From: Phycisphaeraceae bacterium
Lineage (GTDB): Bacteria > Planctomycetota > Phycisphaerae > Phycisphaerales > UBA1924
Assembly: GCA_007693965.1 (NCBI GenBank)
Contig: RECQ01000054.1
Span: 1-64,000, forward strand
Direction of reading: 5' to 3'
Length of the DNA: 64,000 bases
How positions within the stretch are numbered: the first letter of the stretch is position 1; the number at the start of each line of letters is the position of its first letter. Below the pieces are notes generated by a model, which ran no database searches, was not told where the DNA came from, and worked only from the letters and a program-made list of their open reading frames with translations. Of the stretch, positions 51,138-59,504 are shown one piece after another. A program made the position numbers and the translations under genes.

Positions 51138-51264
51138 GAACGCTGAGGCCGCAGAGAGGCACTGAGCGGGAAGGAGATTGACAATGGATCGTAGGCGCAG
51201 GCGCTGCGCCTTTTTCCAGTCGCTCCTGCTTCCTCTCTGTGCGCCCTCGGCGACCTCTGCGTTC
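51138..51264. repeat. Degenerate long inverted repeat with an internal hairpin and T-run
   Basis: The left arm (51138-51176, starting GAACGCTGAGGCCGC) and the right arm (51223-51264, ending CGACCTCTGCGTTC) are imperfect inverted copies. Between them is a perfect 8-bp stem (AGGCGCAG/CTGCGCCT, 51193-51211) followed by TTTTT, a terminator-like structure pointing rightward, where no plus-strand gene ends. The whole lies between the ferritin-like gene and the 3' end of the peptidase gene (both minus strand). Confidence 0.7.
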
Positions 51265-51276
51265 AAAGTCTCCAGC

Positions 51277-53256
51277 TCACCGGCCGATGTGTTCATCCAG
51301 GAAGCGGGCGACGCGCTCGGCGAAGAGAAGGCGGTTTTCGAGTTTGGCGAAGCCGTGGCCCTCATCGTGGAAGTAGAGCTGCTCGGGGGTGTGGCCGCGC
51401 TGCTTGAGGCCGACGGCGAGCTGCATCGCTTCGCCGACGGGCACGCGCGGATCGTTCAGGCCGTGGGCGATGAACATGGGCACATCGATCTTGTCGATGA
51501 AGTTGATGGGCGAGATGGAGGCGAGGAACTCGGGATCGCTGAGCGGGCCGTACTCCGCCTCGCGCAGTTTGCGCCGGTAGGAGCGGGTCTGCTCGAGGAA
51601 GGTCTGGAAGTTGACGATGCCGACGATGTTGACGCTGGCGCCGTAGAGGCCGGTGCCCGACGCCTCGATGATGGTGGCGCAGGCCATGAAGCCGCCGTAG
51701 CTGCCTCCGTACGCCGCGATGCGCCCCGGCTCTGAGTATCCGTTGTCGACCAGCCACTGCGCGGCGCCGACGCCGTCGCGCACCGAGTCCCAGCGGCCCT
51801 TGTAGTTGTCGAGCTGGTGGAACTCGCGCCCGTAGCCGGTCGAGCCGCGCACGTTGGGGACCATCACGCCGAAGCCGCGGCTGAGGAAGTACTGCATCTG
51901 GGCGTTAAAGGTGGGGCGGGCCTGCGACTCGGGGCCGCCGTGGTAGATGACGATGAAGGGGATCGCCCGGCCGGCCCGGTGGCCCGGCGGCGTGTAGATG
52001 AAGGCGGGGATCTCGAGGCCATCGAAGGACTCGAAGCGGATCAGCTCGGGCAGGGGGAACTGATCGAGGTCGATTCCCTGCGTGTCGGCCTGCGTGATCT
52101 GGCGGGGCATGGCCCGCGAGTCGATGCGCCAGGAATAGGCGATCCCGGGGGAACGGGCGTTGTTGAGGACCCACGTCATGTTGCGATCGCGGATGCGCAC
52201 GCTGCCCACCACGCCCTCTTCGATCGGCGGCGTGGTCGCCGCGGCGAAGTTGGGCAGGCGGTGCAGCGTCACCTTGCCGTATCCCTCGATGTTGGCGGTG
52301 ACTGCGATGAAATCGCGCTCGTGGCTGATGGTGGCGCCGTCGAGCTCGTAGCGGTCGAGATCGGGCAGAGGCTTGCGGACTTCGTCCGATCGCAGATCGC
52401 GCACGAAGAGGCGGCGTGAGCCTTCCTCGGCGTCGGAGAGAATCGCGACGGCGCGCTCGCCGGGCAGATAGCCCACCGCGCGGTTGAAGGTCGGTCCCTC
52501 GTCGATGCTGATGTCGCGCAGCTCGCCGGTCGAGGCCTGCAGCTCGTAGGCGCGGGCGTCGGCGATGGAGAAGTAGCGGCCGACGAGCAGGCGCGTGCCA
52601 TCGTCGGTGATGTCGGAGACGCTCCACGAGCCTCGTTCGCCCAGCAGTTTCTGACTGTCGCCGGAGGCGAGGTCGAAGCGGTAGATGTGAAAATCGCTGC
52701 GGCTGTCGTCGTTGGCGGTGTAGATGAAGCCGGAGCCGTCGCGCATCCAGGTCTGGAAGCTGTAGACGACATCGGGGTCGGAGTAGAGCGTGGTGATCTC
52801 GCCGCTGGAGGCGTCGAGGAGGTGCAGGTCGTTCTGCTCGCTGCCGCCGATCGCCGCGGAGAGGATGATGAGCCCGCCGTCCGGCGAGAGGGCGTAGGAG
52901 CCGAGGCCGTCCTCGAAGTCGGTGAGGCGCTCCATGGGCGCATCGATCGCGGCGCCGGGGGCGCGCCGGTAGAGCTGGTTCACGCCGTCCGGCCAGTCGC
53001 GGACGTAGAGCGAGCCGTCGGGCGCGAGCGCCGGGCTGTTCGGCGCCCGGATCTTCATGAACTGCTCGATGGTGGGCGTCTGGGACCCTCGCTGGCGCAT
53101 CGGGCTCGTGGCGTCGGCGCGGGCCTGGGACGCGGCCGGTCGATCGCCGGCGCGGCCGGAGCGATCATGGGCACAGGCGCTGAGCAACAGGGCGGCGGCG
53201 CCGACAGCGGCGATCGCGAACAGGGGAGTTCTGATGGTGCGCATGGGACGAGTCAT
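51277..53256 (-). CDS. S9 family serine peptidase (prolyl oligopeptidase type), lipoprotein
   Basis: The 659-aa enzyme has a lipoprotein signal (lipobox LLSAC, about residues 24-28), an N-terminal beta-propeller (about 70-400) and a C-terminal alpha/beta-hydrolase domain. The catalytic triad is clear: Ser519 in AAYGGSYGGFM, Asp602 in HGLNDPRVP, and His634 in HDEGHGFAK. It resembles dipeptidyl aminopeptidase/acylaminoacyl peptidases that cut short peptides in the periplasm. ATG 53256 is chosen because AAGGAG lies just upstream. No peptide transporter is adjacent. Confidence 0.93.
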   Translation of the reverse strand: MTRPMRTIRTPLFAIAAVGAAALLLSACAHDRSGRAGDRPAASQARADATSPMRQRGSQTPTIEQFMKIRAPNSPALAPDGSLYVRDWPDGVNQLYRRAPGAAIDAPMERLTDFEDGLGSYALSPDGGLIILSAAIGGSEQNDLHLLDASSGEITTLYSDPDVVYSFQTWMRDGSGFIYTANDDSRSDFHIYRFDLASGDSQKLLGERGSWSVSDITDDGTRLLVGRYFSIADARAYELQASTGELRDISIDEGPTFNRAVGYLPGERAVAILSDAEEGSRRLFVRDLRSDEVRKPLPDLDRYELDGATISHERDFIAVTANIEGYGKVTLHRLPNFAAATTPPIEEGVVGSVRIRDRNMTWVLNNARSPGIAYSWRIDSRAMPRQITQADTQGIDLDQFPLPELIRFESFDGLEIPAFIYTPPGHRAGRAIPFIVIYHGGPESQARPTFNAQMQYFLSRGFGVMVPNVRGSTGYGREFHQLDNYKGRWDSVRDGVGAAQWLVDNGYSEPGRIAAYGGSYGGFMACATIIEASGTGLYGASVNIVGIVNFQTFLEQTRSYRRKLREAEYGPLSDPEFLASISPINFIDKIDVPMFIAHGLNDPRVPVGEAMQLAVGLKQRGHTPEQLYFHDEGHGFAKLENRLLFAERVARFLDEHIGR

Positions 53257-53383
53257 GTGATTCTCCTTCACGGACGGTTCGTGGCGGACATTCTAGTGGG
53301 TGCGCGGCCAGGAGGCGGTGCGGGGTGAGGAGAGGCAGCCCAGACTGTGAACCACCGACCCCGAACCCAGAACTCGGCGCCCA

Positions 53384-53410
53384 GCACTCGGTACTCGGTA
53401 CTCGGTACTC
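53384..53410. repeat. Heptamer array ACTCGGT
   Basis: Three and a half tandem copies of ACTCGGT, preceded by looser copies (GAACTCGG). It ends 3 bp before the stop of the SDR gene and lies 128 bp upstream of the peptidase start. Same family as 23225-23337. Confidence 0.92.
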
Positions 53411-53413
53411 CCC

Positions 53414-54142
53414 TCACCGCGAGAGCCAGATGGTGTCGCCGTTGTCCGAGTCGCGCTCGCCCAGAATGCACGCCACGATCACCGCCGCCACATCCTCCGG
53501 CGCCAGGCAGGCGTCCGTCGGGAGCGTCTTCTCATCAAAGAGCGCTCGCAGCATCTTCGTCTCGACAGCGCCCGGCGCCACGCTGAAGGCGCGGATGTTG
53601 TGCTTCTTCCCTTCGGTCGCGCAGCTCTTTGCGTAGAGATTCACCGCGGCCTTCGACGCGGCGTATGCGAAGAAGCCGGGGAAGGGATCCTGCGTGCCTC
53701 TCGTCGAGACGTTGACGATGCAGCCGCCCTTCTGGCGAACGAAGATCGGCCACGCGTGGTGGATCGCCAGGCCGGGGCCGATGGCGTTGACGTCGAAGGC
53801 CTGGCGCAGCACATCCTCGGTCGACTCTTCGATCGGCAGCAGCAGCGCGACGCCGGCGTTGTTGACAAGGGCGTCGAGACGCCCGAAATGCTCGATCGTC
53901 TCGTCGATCATGCGCCTTGCGTCCCTGGGCTCGCCGACATCGGCGACGATGACGTGCGGCTCGGCGACGCCGGGCGCCTTGAGCGCGCACAGATCCGCCG
54001 TCTCCCGCAGCGTTTTTTCAGTGCGCCCGGCGAGCGCGAGCGCGTGGCCGCGCTCAGCGAGCATCACGGCGGTCGCCCGCCCGATGCCGGCGCCGGCGCC
54101 GGTGATGAGGGTGACGGGATGGTCCGGTGAGATATGTGTCAT
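53414..54142 (-). CDS. Short-chain dehydrogenase/reductase
   Basis: A classical SDR of 242 aa: the cofactor loop TGAGAGIGRA (about 14-23), NNAGVALLL (NNAG motif), catalytic Ser in NVSTRGTQD, and YAASK (about 162-166). The Arg in ALAGRT after the second strand suggests a preference for NADP(H). The substrate is not predictable. The ATG has a TACAGT box 6 nt upstream and no Shine-Dalgarno sequence. Confidence 0.92.
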   Translation of the reverse strand: MTHISPDHPVTLITGAGAGIGRATAVMLAERGHALALAGRTEKTLRETADLCALKAPGVAEPHVIVADVGEPRDARRMIDETIEHFGRLDALVNNAGVALLLPIEESTEDVLRQAFDVNAIGPGLAIHHAWPIFVRQKGGCIVNVSTRGTQDPFPGFFAYAASKAAVNLYAKSCATEGKKHNIRAFSVAPGAVETKMLRALFDEKTLPTDACLAPEDVAAVIVACILGERDSDNGDTIWLSR

Positions 54143-54148
54143 ACCGGC

Positions 54149-54154
54149 ACTGTA
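54149..54154 (-). promoter_or_regulatory. Candidate -10 (TACAGT) for the SDR gene
   Basis: On the minus strand TACAGT lies 6 nt before the ATG at 54142. It fits the leaderless TANNNT pattern. Confidence 0.5.
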
Positions 54155-54196
54155 GGGAATGGGCTGCGCTTCCGACGACAGTGGGGACGGAGAAAG

Positions 54197-54305
54197 CTCC
54201 GAGTTCTGAGCTCCGAGTTCCGAGTTCCGAGTTCCGAGTTCGGAGTTCCGAGTTCCGAATTCTGATTCATCTGAAATCTCAAATTTGAAATTTCAGATTT
54301 CAGAT
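54197..54305. repeat. GAGTTCC heptamer array with an AT-rich palindrome
   Basis: About eight copies of GAGTTCC and variants (54197-54260) are followed by an AT-rich stretch in this GC-rich DNA. The latter forms an inverted repeat with 11-bp arms (ATCTGAAATCT at 54269-54279, AGATTTCAGAT at 54295-54305), and its inner part repeats TTTCAGA. It lies upstream of the SDR gene and downstream of the CNNM gene at 54380. Confidence 0.9.
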
Positions 54306-54308
54306 CCT

Positions 54309-54330
54309 TCACCCGCTCACCCGCTCACCC
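54309..54330. repeat. Octamer array TCACCCGC (short copy)
   Basis: Two and a half copies of TCACCCGC, the same unit as at 1-79. It directly follows the AT-rich palindrome. Confidence 0.85.
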
Positions 54331-54379
54331 ACTGATCCGCGTCGTCGGGGCGGGGACGCCCCGGCTCGCTGTGTTGTTT

Positions 54380-55378
54380 TCACCACGCCACCAGCGGCCC
54401 CGTCAGCGGCTCCACCAGGTCCTTGATCGACACGATTCCCACCGGGCGTCCGTTCTCTTCCACGATCGCCGTTCTCGTGCGGGCTTCGCGCATCTTCAGC
54501 AGCGCGGTGCGCACCGAATCGGTGGGTTTGAGTCTGGTGGGGGGCTTGATGAGCGAGCGGGGTTTGGCGTTCGGCGCTGTCCACAGCCGCAGAGATTCGA
54601 GGACGCCGACGATCTTTCCATGGCCATCCACCACCGGCCAGCGTGAGAACGGGCGGGATCGCAGGGCGTTCTCGATGCGCTCCCGCGGCCAGTCGGCGCC
54701 GATCCACGCCACCTGGCGCCACGGGGTCATTCGATCACGGACGCGCAGGTCGCGCAGCGTGAAGGCCCGGTCGAGCAGGGCGGTCTGCGATTCGGTGAGC
54801 ACGCCGTGGCGCACGCCTTCCTTGAGAAGGGCGCCGATCTTCTCGCGCGCGGTGCGCAGGGCGGCCTCGCCCTCGCCGCCGAGCAGGCGGGTGACGATCG
54901 CCGCGAAGCCGCGCACAAGTGGGAGCATGAGCGTGATCGTCGCCAGCCAGCGCACCGCCACCAGCGCCGGCGCCAGCCGCGGCGACAGGCGGTCGGCTTC
55001 GGCGCGGAAGAGGTCTTTCGGGAGCGTTTCACCGAAGATGAAGAGCAGCGGCGTGAGGATGGCGGCGTTGATGGCGACGATGGCCCAGTCCCCGTGCCCG
55101 GCGCCGCTGAGGAGGGCGGTGATGCCGAGCGAGCCGAGGTAGTTGGCGCCGTTGTTGCCGATGAGGAGCGTGGCGAGGATGCGGTCGGGGCGGTCCAGCT
55201 CGCGGCGCAGCAGGTTGGCGCTCCAGTCGGGCGCGTGGCCCCCGGCGCCCGCGGCCCGCACGATCAGACGCACGCGGTTCACGCAGTAGACGCCGGTCTC
55301 CATGCCGCTGAAGAGGGCGGAGAGGAAGAGCCCCAGCAGCGTGACGCCCAGCCAGAAGATGGTCTGTTCAAGCGTCAC
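54380..55378 (-). CDS. CNNM/DUF21 and CBS domain membrane protein
   Basis: A 332-aa protein with the CNNM/DUF21 transmembrane domain (about 1-160: LFSGMETGVYCVNRVRL, ILATLLIGNNGANYLGS, FGETLPKDLF) and a CBS pair (about 195-325; WPVVDGHGKIVGVLES, IVEENGRPVGIVSIKDLVE). CNNM/CorC proteins are linked to magnesium or other cation efflux and are regulated by adenine nucleotides through CBS. No CorC_HlyC domain follows the CBS pair. It starts at a GTG overlapping the upstream paralogue's stop by 4 nt. Confidence 0.9.
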   Translation of the reverse strand: MTLEQTIFWLGVTLLGLFLSALFSGMETGVYCVNRVRLIVRAAGAGGHAPDWSANLLRRELDRPDRILATLLIGNNGANYLGSLGITALLSGAGHGDWAIVAINAAILTPLLFIFGETLPKDLFRAEADRLSPRLAPALVAVRWLATITLMLPLVRGFAAIVTRLLGGEGEAALRTAREKIGALLKEGVRHGVLTESQTALLDRAFTLRDLRVRDRMTPWRQVAWIGADWPRERIENALRSRPFSRWPVVDGHGKIVGVLESLRLWTAPNAKPRSLIKPPTRLKPTDSVRTALLKMREARTRTAIVEENGRPVGIVSIKDLVEPLTGPLVAW

Positions 55379-56724
55379 TCCGGCTCACCTCCGCCGCCTC
55401 GATGCTCGACGCCGCGGGTGTGCGGCTCGTCGAGTGAGACGATGAGCGACGCGATGGCGGCGCCCTGCGTGGATTCGACCTCGATCAGCACGTTCCCGAG
55501 CCGCACGATGTCGCCCGGTCGGGCGAGCCGGCCGAGCTTGCGCAGTACGAGGCCTGCGACGGTGTCCGACTCGGTGTCGACTTCCTGACCGAAGGCCTCG
55601 GCCCAGTCGTGGGCGCTGAGGCGCCCGGAGACGCGTGCGCGCCCGTCCTCCAGGCGTTCGACGAGGGGGCGGCCGTGGCCATCCTCGGAGGCGCCGACAG
55701 CGCCTGCCCACACACCGTGCTCTTCGCCGGTGAGTCCGGCGATCATGCGATCGACGACGTCTTCGATGGCGACGGCGCCGGTGACAGCGCCATATTCGTC
55801 GAGGGCGATGGCGAAGGCGCGGTGTTTCTCGCGCATGGTTTCGAGGAGTTTGTCGAGGGTGGCCTGCTCGGGGACGAAGAGGGGCGACTCTCCCTGGCTG
55901 CTGAGTGTCGTGAGCGGGCGGCTCTGGCTTCGGTCTGGTTTCGGCGCCGAGAGGAGCTTCTGCGCATCGAGGACCGAGAGCACGCCCTCGTCGATGGAGC
56001 GGCGGCAGAGCAGGACGCGTCTTGAGCCGGTCTCCGCCGCGAGTGCGCGGACATCTTCAAGGCTCGCGTCGGCGGGGAGCCAGCGCAGATCGACGCGCGG
56101 CGTCATGACGGAGCGCACGCGGATCTGGCTCAGTTCAGTGACTGCGTCGAGCAGGTCGGCCTCGTCGGGGGCGAGGGCGCCCTGGCGCTCGCTGAGTTCG
56201 AGCAGCGCGGTCAGCTCTTCCTGGGTGAAGACACCCGAGGGCTGTGAGGGGCGGATGAGGCGCGAAAGCGGCTCGACGACGACGAGATTGAGCCCGATGC
56301 GCAATGGGGCGATGGCGCGGTGGATCGCCAGCAGCGGAGGGGAGATGATGCGGCAGAAGAGGGGGCGCTGGGCGCTGGCGGTCATCTTGGGCAGCACCTC
56401 GCCCAGCAGGATCAGTCCGGCGAGCGGGCCCACGGTGAGGGCAATCCTCGCCGCGGCGCCCTCGGCTTGGAGGACGAGTACCGAGGAGATGACGAAGTAG
56501 AGGACGTTCACCACCATGTTGCCGAGCAGCACGGTGATGAGGAGCATGCGCGGGTCGCGCAGGAGCGCGGCGGCGGCGGCGGCGCCGATGCCCCCTTTGC
56601 GCCGGAGTTGCATCTGCTCGTGCGAGCTGAGGCCGAAAAGGGCCGTCTCCGAGCCTGAGAAGAACGCCGAGGCGATGAGGAGGACCGGCAGCGTCAGAAT
56701 CAGGGAAAGCTCCGCCGCAGGCAT
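55375..56724 (-). CDS. CNNM/DUF21, CBS and CorC_HlyC domain protein
   Basis: The 449-aa paralogue has the DUF21 domain (about 1-175: SAFFSGSETALFGLSSHEQMQ, LGEVLPKMTA) and a CBS pair (about 195-330; VMTPRVDLRWLP, IALDEYGAVTGAVAIEDVVD). A CorC_HlyC domain (about 370-440; DTVAGLVLRKLGRLARPGD) follows. It is the complete form of the family, whereas the next gene lacks the last domain. The pair is translationally coupled and may form heteromeric cation transporters. ATG 56724 has a TATCAT box 8 nt upstream, which supports this start over the longer frame. Confidence 0.9.
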   Translation of the reverse strand: MPAAELSLILTLPVLLIASAFFSGSETALFGLSSHEQMQLRRKGGIGAAAAAALLRDPRMLLITVLLGNMVVNVLYFVISSVLVLQAEGAAARIALTVGPLAGLILLGEVLPKMTASAQRPLFCRIISPPLLAIHRAIAPLRIGLNLVVVEPLSRLIRPSQPSGVFTQEELTALLELSERQGALAPDEADLLDAVTELSQIRVRSVMTPRVDLRWLPADASLEDVRALAAETGSRRVLLCRRSIDEGVLSVLDAQKLLSAPKPDRSQSRPLTTLSSQGESPLFVPEQATLDKLLETMREKHRAFAIALDEYGAVTGAVAIEDVVDRMIAGLTGEEHGVWAGAVGASEDGHGRPLVERLEDGRARVSGRLSAHDWAEAFGQEVDTESDTVAGLVLRKLGRLARPGDIVRLGNVLIEVESTQGAAIASLIVSLDEPHTRGVEHRGGGGEPE

Positions 56725-56732
56725 TGGGGCAG

Positions 56733-56738
56733 ATGATA
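56733..56738 (-). promoter_or_regulatory. Candidate -10 (TATCAT) for the CNNM operon
   Basis: On the minus strand TATCAT lies 8 nt before the ATG at 56724, without a Shine-Dalgarno sequence. It fits the leaderless TANNNT pattern. Confidence 0.5.
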
Positions 56739-56885
56739 CGGATTGCGGTGTCGGAGCGGGGGGGAGGGGCGGAATCGGGCTGTTCAGGCCATTTCCGTGT
56801 GGCGCGTTGACGGGGAGACGGGAAGCGCCGAGCATACGGGGTCGATTTCGCCGGCCGCATCGGTCACGAGAGCAAAGGACACTTC

Positions 56886-57578
56886 TTGGCAAAGCACATC
56901 GGCATCGTCGCGGTCAGCCCCGAGGGTTCGGCGCTGTGCTATCGGATGATCGCGAAGCGGGCTTCGCAGATCTCCGATCCGTACAAGCGTCCGCTGGTGA
57001 CGCTGCACAACCTGCCCTTCGCCAACTACCTCGAGGCGATGTATCGCGATGACTGGCAGCAGGTGGGGACGATGCTGCGCTGGTCCGCCGAGACGCTGGC
57101 CGCGGCGGGCGCGGACTTCTGCATCCTGCCGGACAATGTCGCCCACCAGGCGCTGCACTTCGCCGAAGAGGGCTGCTCGCTGCCGTGGATCAGCATGATC
57201 GACCTGGTGGCGCAGGCGGTGTGCAACGACCGGCGCCGGACGGTCGGCATCATCGGCACGAAGATGGTGATGAACGGCTCGGTCTACCAGACGATCCTTG
57301 GTCTCAACGGCGTCACACTGCTGGCGCCGGACGCCGAGGAGGCGGATGACCTCGACCGGATCATCTTCAAGGAGCTGGTGGAGGGACAGGTGGAGGAATC
57401 TTCGCGGAAGCGGGCGCTGGGCACACTGGAGCGGATGGCGGGGCGGGGCTGCGAGGGTGTGATCCTGGGCTCGACGGAGACGCCGCTGCTCTTCCAGGCC
57501 GCGCGTCTGCCGCTGCCCACCTACGACCCCGTCAGCCTGCTTGTCGAAGGCGCCATCGAACGCGCGATGGAAGCGTGA
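56886..57578 (+). CDS. Aspartate/glutamate racemase family protein lacking both catalytic cysteines
   Basis: The 230-aa protein aligns with the Asp/Glu racemase family along its length: HIGIVAVSPEG at the start, ILPDNVAHQ at about 80-88 and GVILGSTETPLLF at about 191-203. In active racemases these two places carry Cys (CNTxH and GCTE); here they are Asp83 and Ser196. Some RacX-like proteins have PDNT at the first site, but the second Cys is usually kept, as far as I recall. It may have another function or be inactive. The start is a TTG, with AAAGGA upstream; an ATG in frame lies about 20 codons in. Confidence 0.82.
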   Translation: MAKHIGIVAVSPEGSALCYRMIAKRASQISDPYKRPLVTLHNLPFANYLEAMYRDDWQQVGTMLRWSAETLAAAGADFCILPDNVAHQALHFAEEGCSLPWISMIDLVAQAVCNDRRRTVGIIGTKMVMNGSVYQTILGLNGVTLLAPDAEEADDLDRIIFKELVEGQVEESSRKRALGTLERMAGRGCEGVILGSTETPLLFQAARLPLPTYDPVSLLVEGAIERAMEA

Positions 57579-57608
57579 GCAGCCGGTGGCGACACACGCC
57601 ATCCCCTT

Positions 57609-57647
57609 CCCAGTGCCCAGTGCCTGATGCCCGATGCCCGATGCCTG
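57609..57647. repeat. Heptamer array TGATGCC / CGATGCC
   Basis: Two copies of CCCAGTG and about four of (T/C)GATGCC. This is the inverse of the CATCAGG family at 50597. It lies between the convergent ends of the racemase-like and redoxin genes, directly before the terminator. Confidence 0.9.
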
Positions 57648-57677
57648 TAAAAAAAGCCCGGCCTTGCGGCCGGGCTT
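57648..57677 (-). terminator. Intrinsic terminator of the redoxin gene
   Basis: A perfect 10-bp stem (57654-57663 with 57668-57677, loop TTGC) has seven A residues on its left, which are a T-run on the minus strand. It ends the redoxin transcript 43 bp after the stop codon. Confidence 0.92.
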
Positions 57678-57719
57678 GAGTTCACTTCAATCTGGATGAG
57701 TCGCTCAGGCGACTCAGTT

Positions 57720-58367
57720 TCAGTACTTGACCGTGCAGCCGTAGGCGCGGGTCTCGGCGGTGGTGACCGTCTCGCCGTTGACGACCTGGCGGAGGGCCTG
57801 GCGGACGTAGTTCGTCTCGCCGAGGCGGGTGGGGTGGCGGTCGCTGTCGATGGCGCCGTTGTAGCGGATGACGCCTTCGGTGCAGATGATGTACATGTGC
57901 GGCGTGACGAGGGCGCCGTATTTGCGGCCGACCTCGCTGGTCTCCTCGAGAAGCAGCGGGAACTGCATGTCATATTCCTCGAAGGCGCGCATGTTGCGCT
58001 CATGGCCGTGGCCCTGCTTGCCGGGGGCGCCGGAGTTGATCGCGAGCCACACGACGCCTTCGTCCTTGAACTCGGCGTAGGTTTCGGCCATCGTCCTGTG
58101 CACCGAGTGATGCTTGACGACGAAGGGGCAGTCGGGATTGAACCACTCGAGGACAACAATCTTGCCCTCCTCGGTGTACTTGCTGAGCGTGTGCTCCTTG
58201 CCGTGAATGTCGGTCAGCGTGAAATCGGGCGCGGGCGTCCCAACCTGGCCGGGACGCGCGTCGCCGCGCTGGTTGGCGTCGACGGCGGCGCCGAGCGCCA
58301 GGATCGAAACACCGGCCACGAAGGCGCCGAGGGTGTGAGCGAACCACGATTTGCGAGACTTGATCAT
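57720..58367 (-). CDS. Secreted thioredoxin-fold redoxin
   Basis: The 215-aa protein has a signal peptide (about 1-30) and an AhpC/TSA-like redoxin domain: GTPAPDFTLTDIHGKEH, EWFNPDCPFVVKHH with a single active-site Cys, and TPHMYIICTEGVIRYNGAIDSD. It ends with YGCTVKY, whose Cys may pair with the first. It probably reduces peroxides or thiols in the periplasm. ATG 58367 has GGAGA 8 nt upstream. The DsbD-alpha-like gene lies 86 bp upstream on the same strand, suggesting a thiol-redox pair. Confidence 0.9.
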   Translation of the reverse strand: MIKSRKSWFAHTLGAFVAGVSILALGAAVDANQRGDARPGQVGTPAPDFTLTDIHGKEHTLSKYTEEGKIVVLEWFNPDCPFVVKHHSVHRTMAETYAEFKDEGVVWLAINSGAPGKQGHGHERNMRAFEEYDMQFPLLLEETSEVGRKYGALVTPHMYIICTEGVIRYNGAIDSDRHPTRLGETNYVRQALRQVVNGETVTTAETRAYGCTVKY

Positions 58368-58453
58368 CGATGCATTCTCCTGGTGACTGCGGGAATCTGC
58401 GCCTCTCCTGAATACTCCGGATGCGCGCCCGCATGGTGATTGATGCGCTTCTG

Positions 58454-59344
58454 TCACCGTCCCCCGGAACTCCCGGCGGCGCCGGGGGCGGGTGTTTCGA
58501 CGGTGAAGAAGCTGGACGCGCCGTCGCGTCGAACCTCGAGTACGCCGGCCACACGGTCGGCGTCATGAATGTCGGCCCGGTAGCGGATATCGATGCTGTC
58601 GGATCGGACCTGGCCTTCGGCGATCATGTTCAGGGGAAGGCGTCGCGCTGCGTCCGGCTCGTCGGAGGCGAGCGGGAAGAACCGCAGTTCCTCGCCGCCG
58701 CGGGCGCTGATCGTGAGCGTGGTGTCGCCGGACCAGCGGACGCTGATGTGATCGTCCGGGCCGGGGCGTTGTGGATGGCGGGCCCGGGCACGTTCCAGGC
58801 GCTCGGAATCTTCGCCGGTGGCGTGAGCGGGTTCCGTATCCCGCACGGGCAGCGTGAGTGAGAGGTCGTCGCCGCCGGGGAGGCAGATGTCCTTGCAGAC
58901 CAGCCAGTCGAGGCGGGCGGAAATCTGCGCATCGGCGCCGGTTCTGGCGTTCGCGGGGGCGGTGATCGGCACGATGAGCGTCAACTCATCTTCGTGGATG
59001 TAGTCAAGAAGACCAGAATTGACATATCGCTCGGGCGCCGGCCACTGGATTTTGCCCGCGGTGAATCCCTCAGGCAGATCGAACTTGATCATCACCTGCA
59101 TGCCGGTGTCGCCGGGGTTGGCCCAGTAGAGGTGCCATCCGGGGTGGATGTCAAAGGTGAAGGCGATCTCGGTGGTCTTGCCTGGACGGAAGCCATCCTG
59201 GGCGGCGAATATTCTGGCGTGCACCAGATCATCCGCGGCGGGGGGGGCGGCGTCGCCGCCGGGAGAGAAAGGGCCAGCCGCAGCGCCGGCGCTCATCAGG
59301 GTCGCCGCCACTGCCAAGGTTGTCATGCGACCGGATCGGGTCAT
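58454..59344 (-). CDS. Secreted DsbD alpha-domain-like protein
   Basis: The 296-aa protein has a signal peptide (about 1-23) and a domain like the N-terminal alpha domain of DsbD: IAFTFDIHPGWHLYWANPGDTG, KIQWPAPERY, and DWLVCKDICLPGG, whose two Cys are the likely redox pair. The membrane and thioredoxin domains of full DsbD are missing, so it may be a separate periplasmic thiol protein. ATG 59344 has GGAGC upstream. The redoxin gene follows. Confidence 0.85.
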   Translation of the reverse strand: MTRSGRMTTLAVAATLMSAGAAAGPFSPGGDAAPPAADDLVHARIFAAQDGFRPGKTTEIAFTFDIHPGWHLYWANPGDTGMQVMIKFDLPEGFTAGKIQWPAPERYVNSGLLDYIHEDELTLIVPITAPANARTGADAQISARLDWLVCKDICLPGGDDLSLTLPVRDTEPAHATGEDSERLERARARHPQRPGPDDHISVRWSGDTTLTISARGGEELRFFPLASDEPDAARRLPLNMIAEGQVRSDSIDIRYRADIHDADRVAGVLEVRRDGASSFFTVETPAPGAAGSSGGR

Positions 59345-59493
59345 GTTGCTCCGCTCCTGTTGCGCTGTGCCTTCTACAATCATACCGCCGAAGTGCGGCC
59401 CGGATTCCCGGTGTGGGTTCGCAGCCCGCTGAGGGCCCGGAATCCTCGATATCCGCTGTGTCACACCGATGAGAATCCCGGAGCGACTTGGTT

Positions 59494-59499
59494 TATTCT
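59494..59499 (+). promoter_or_regulatory. Candidate -10 (TATTCT) for the rhodanese-like gene
   Basis: TATTCT lies 5 nt before the ATG at 59505 and no Shine-Dalgarno sequence is present, suggesting a leaderless message and supporting this start. Confidence 0.45.
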
Positions 59500-59504
59500 T
59501 GTGT

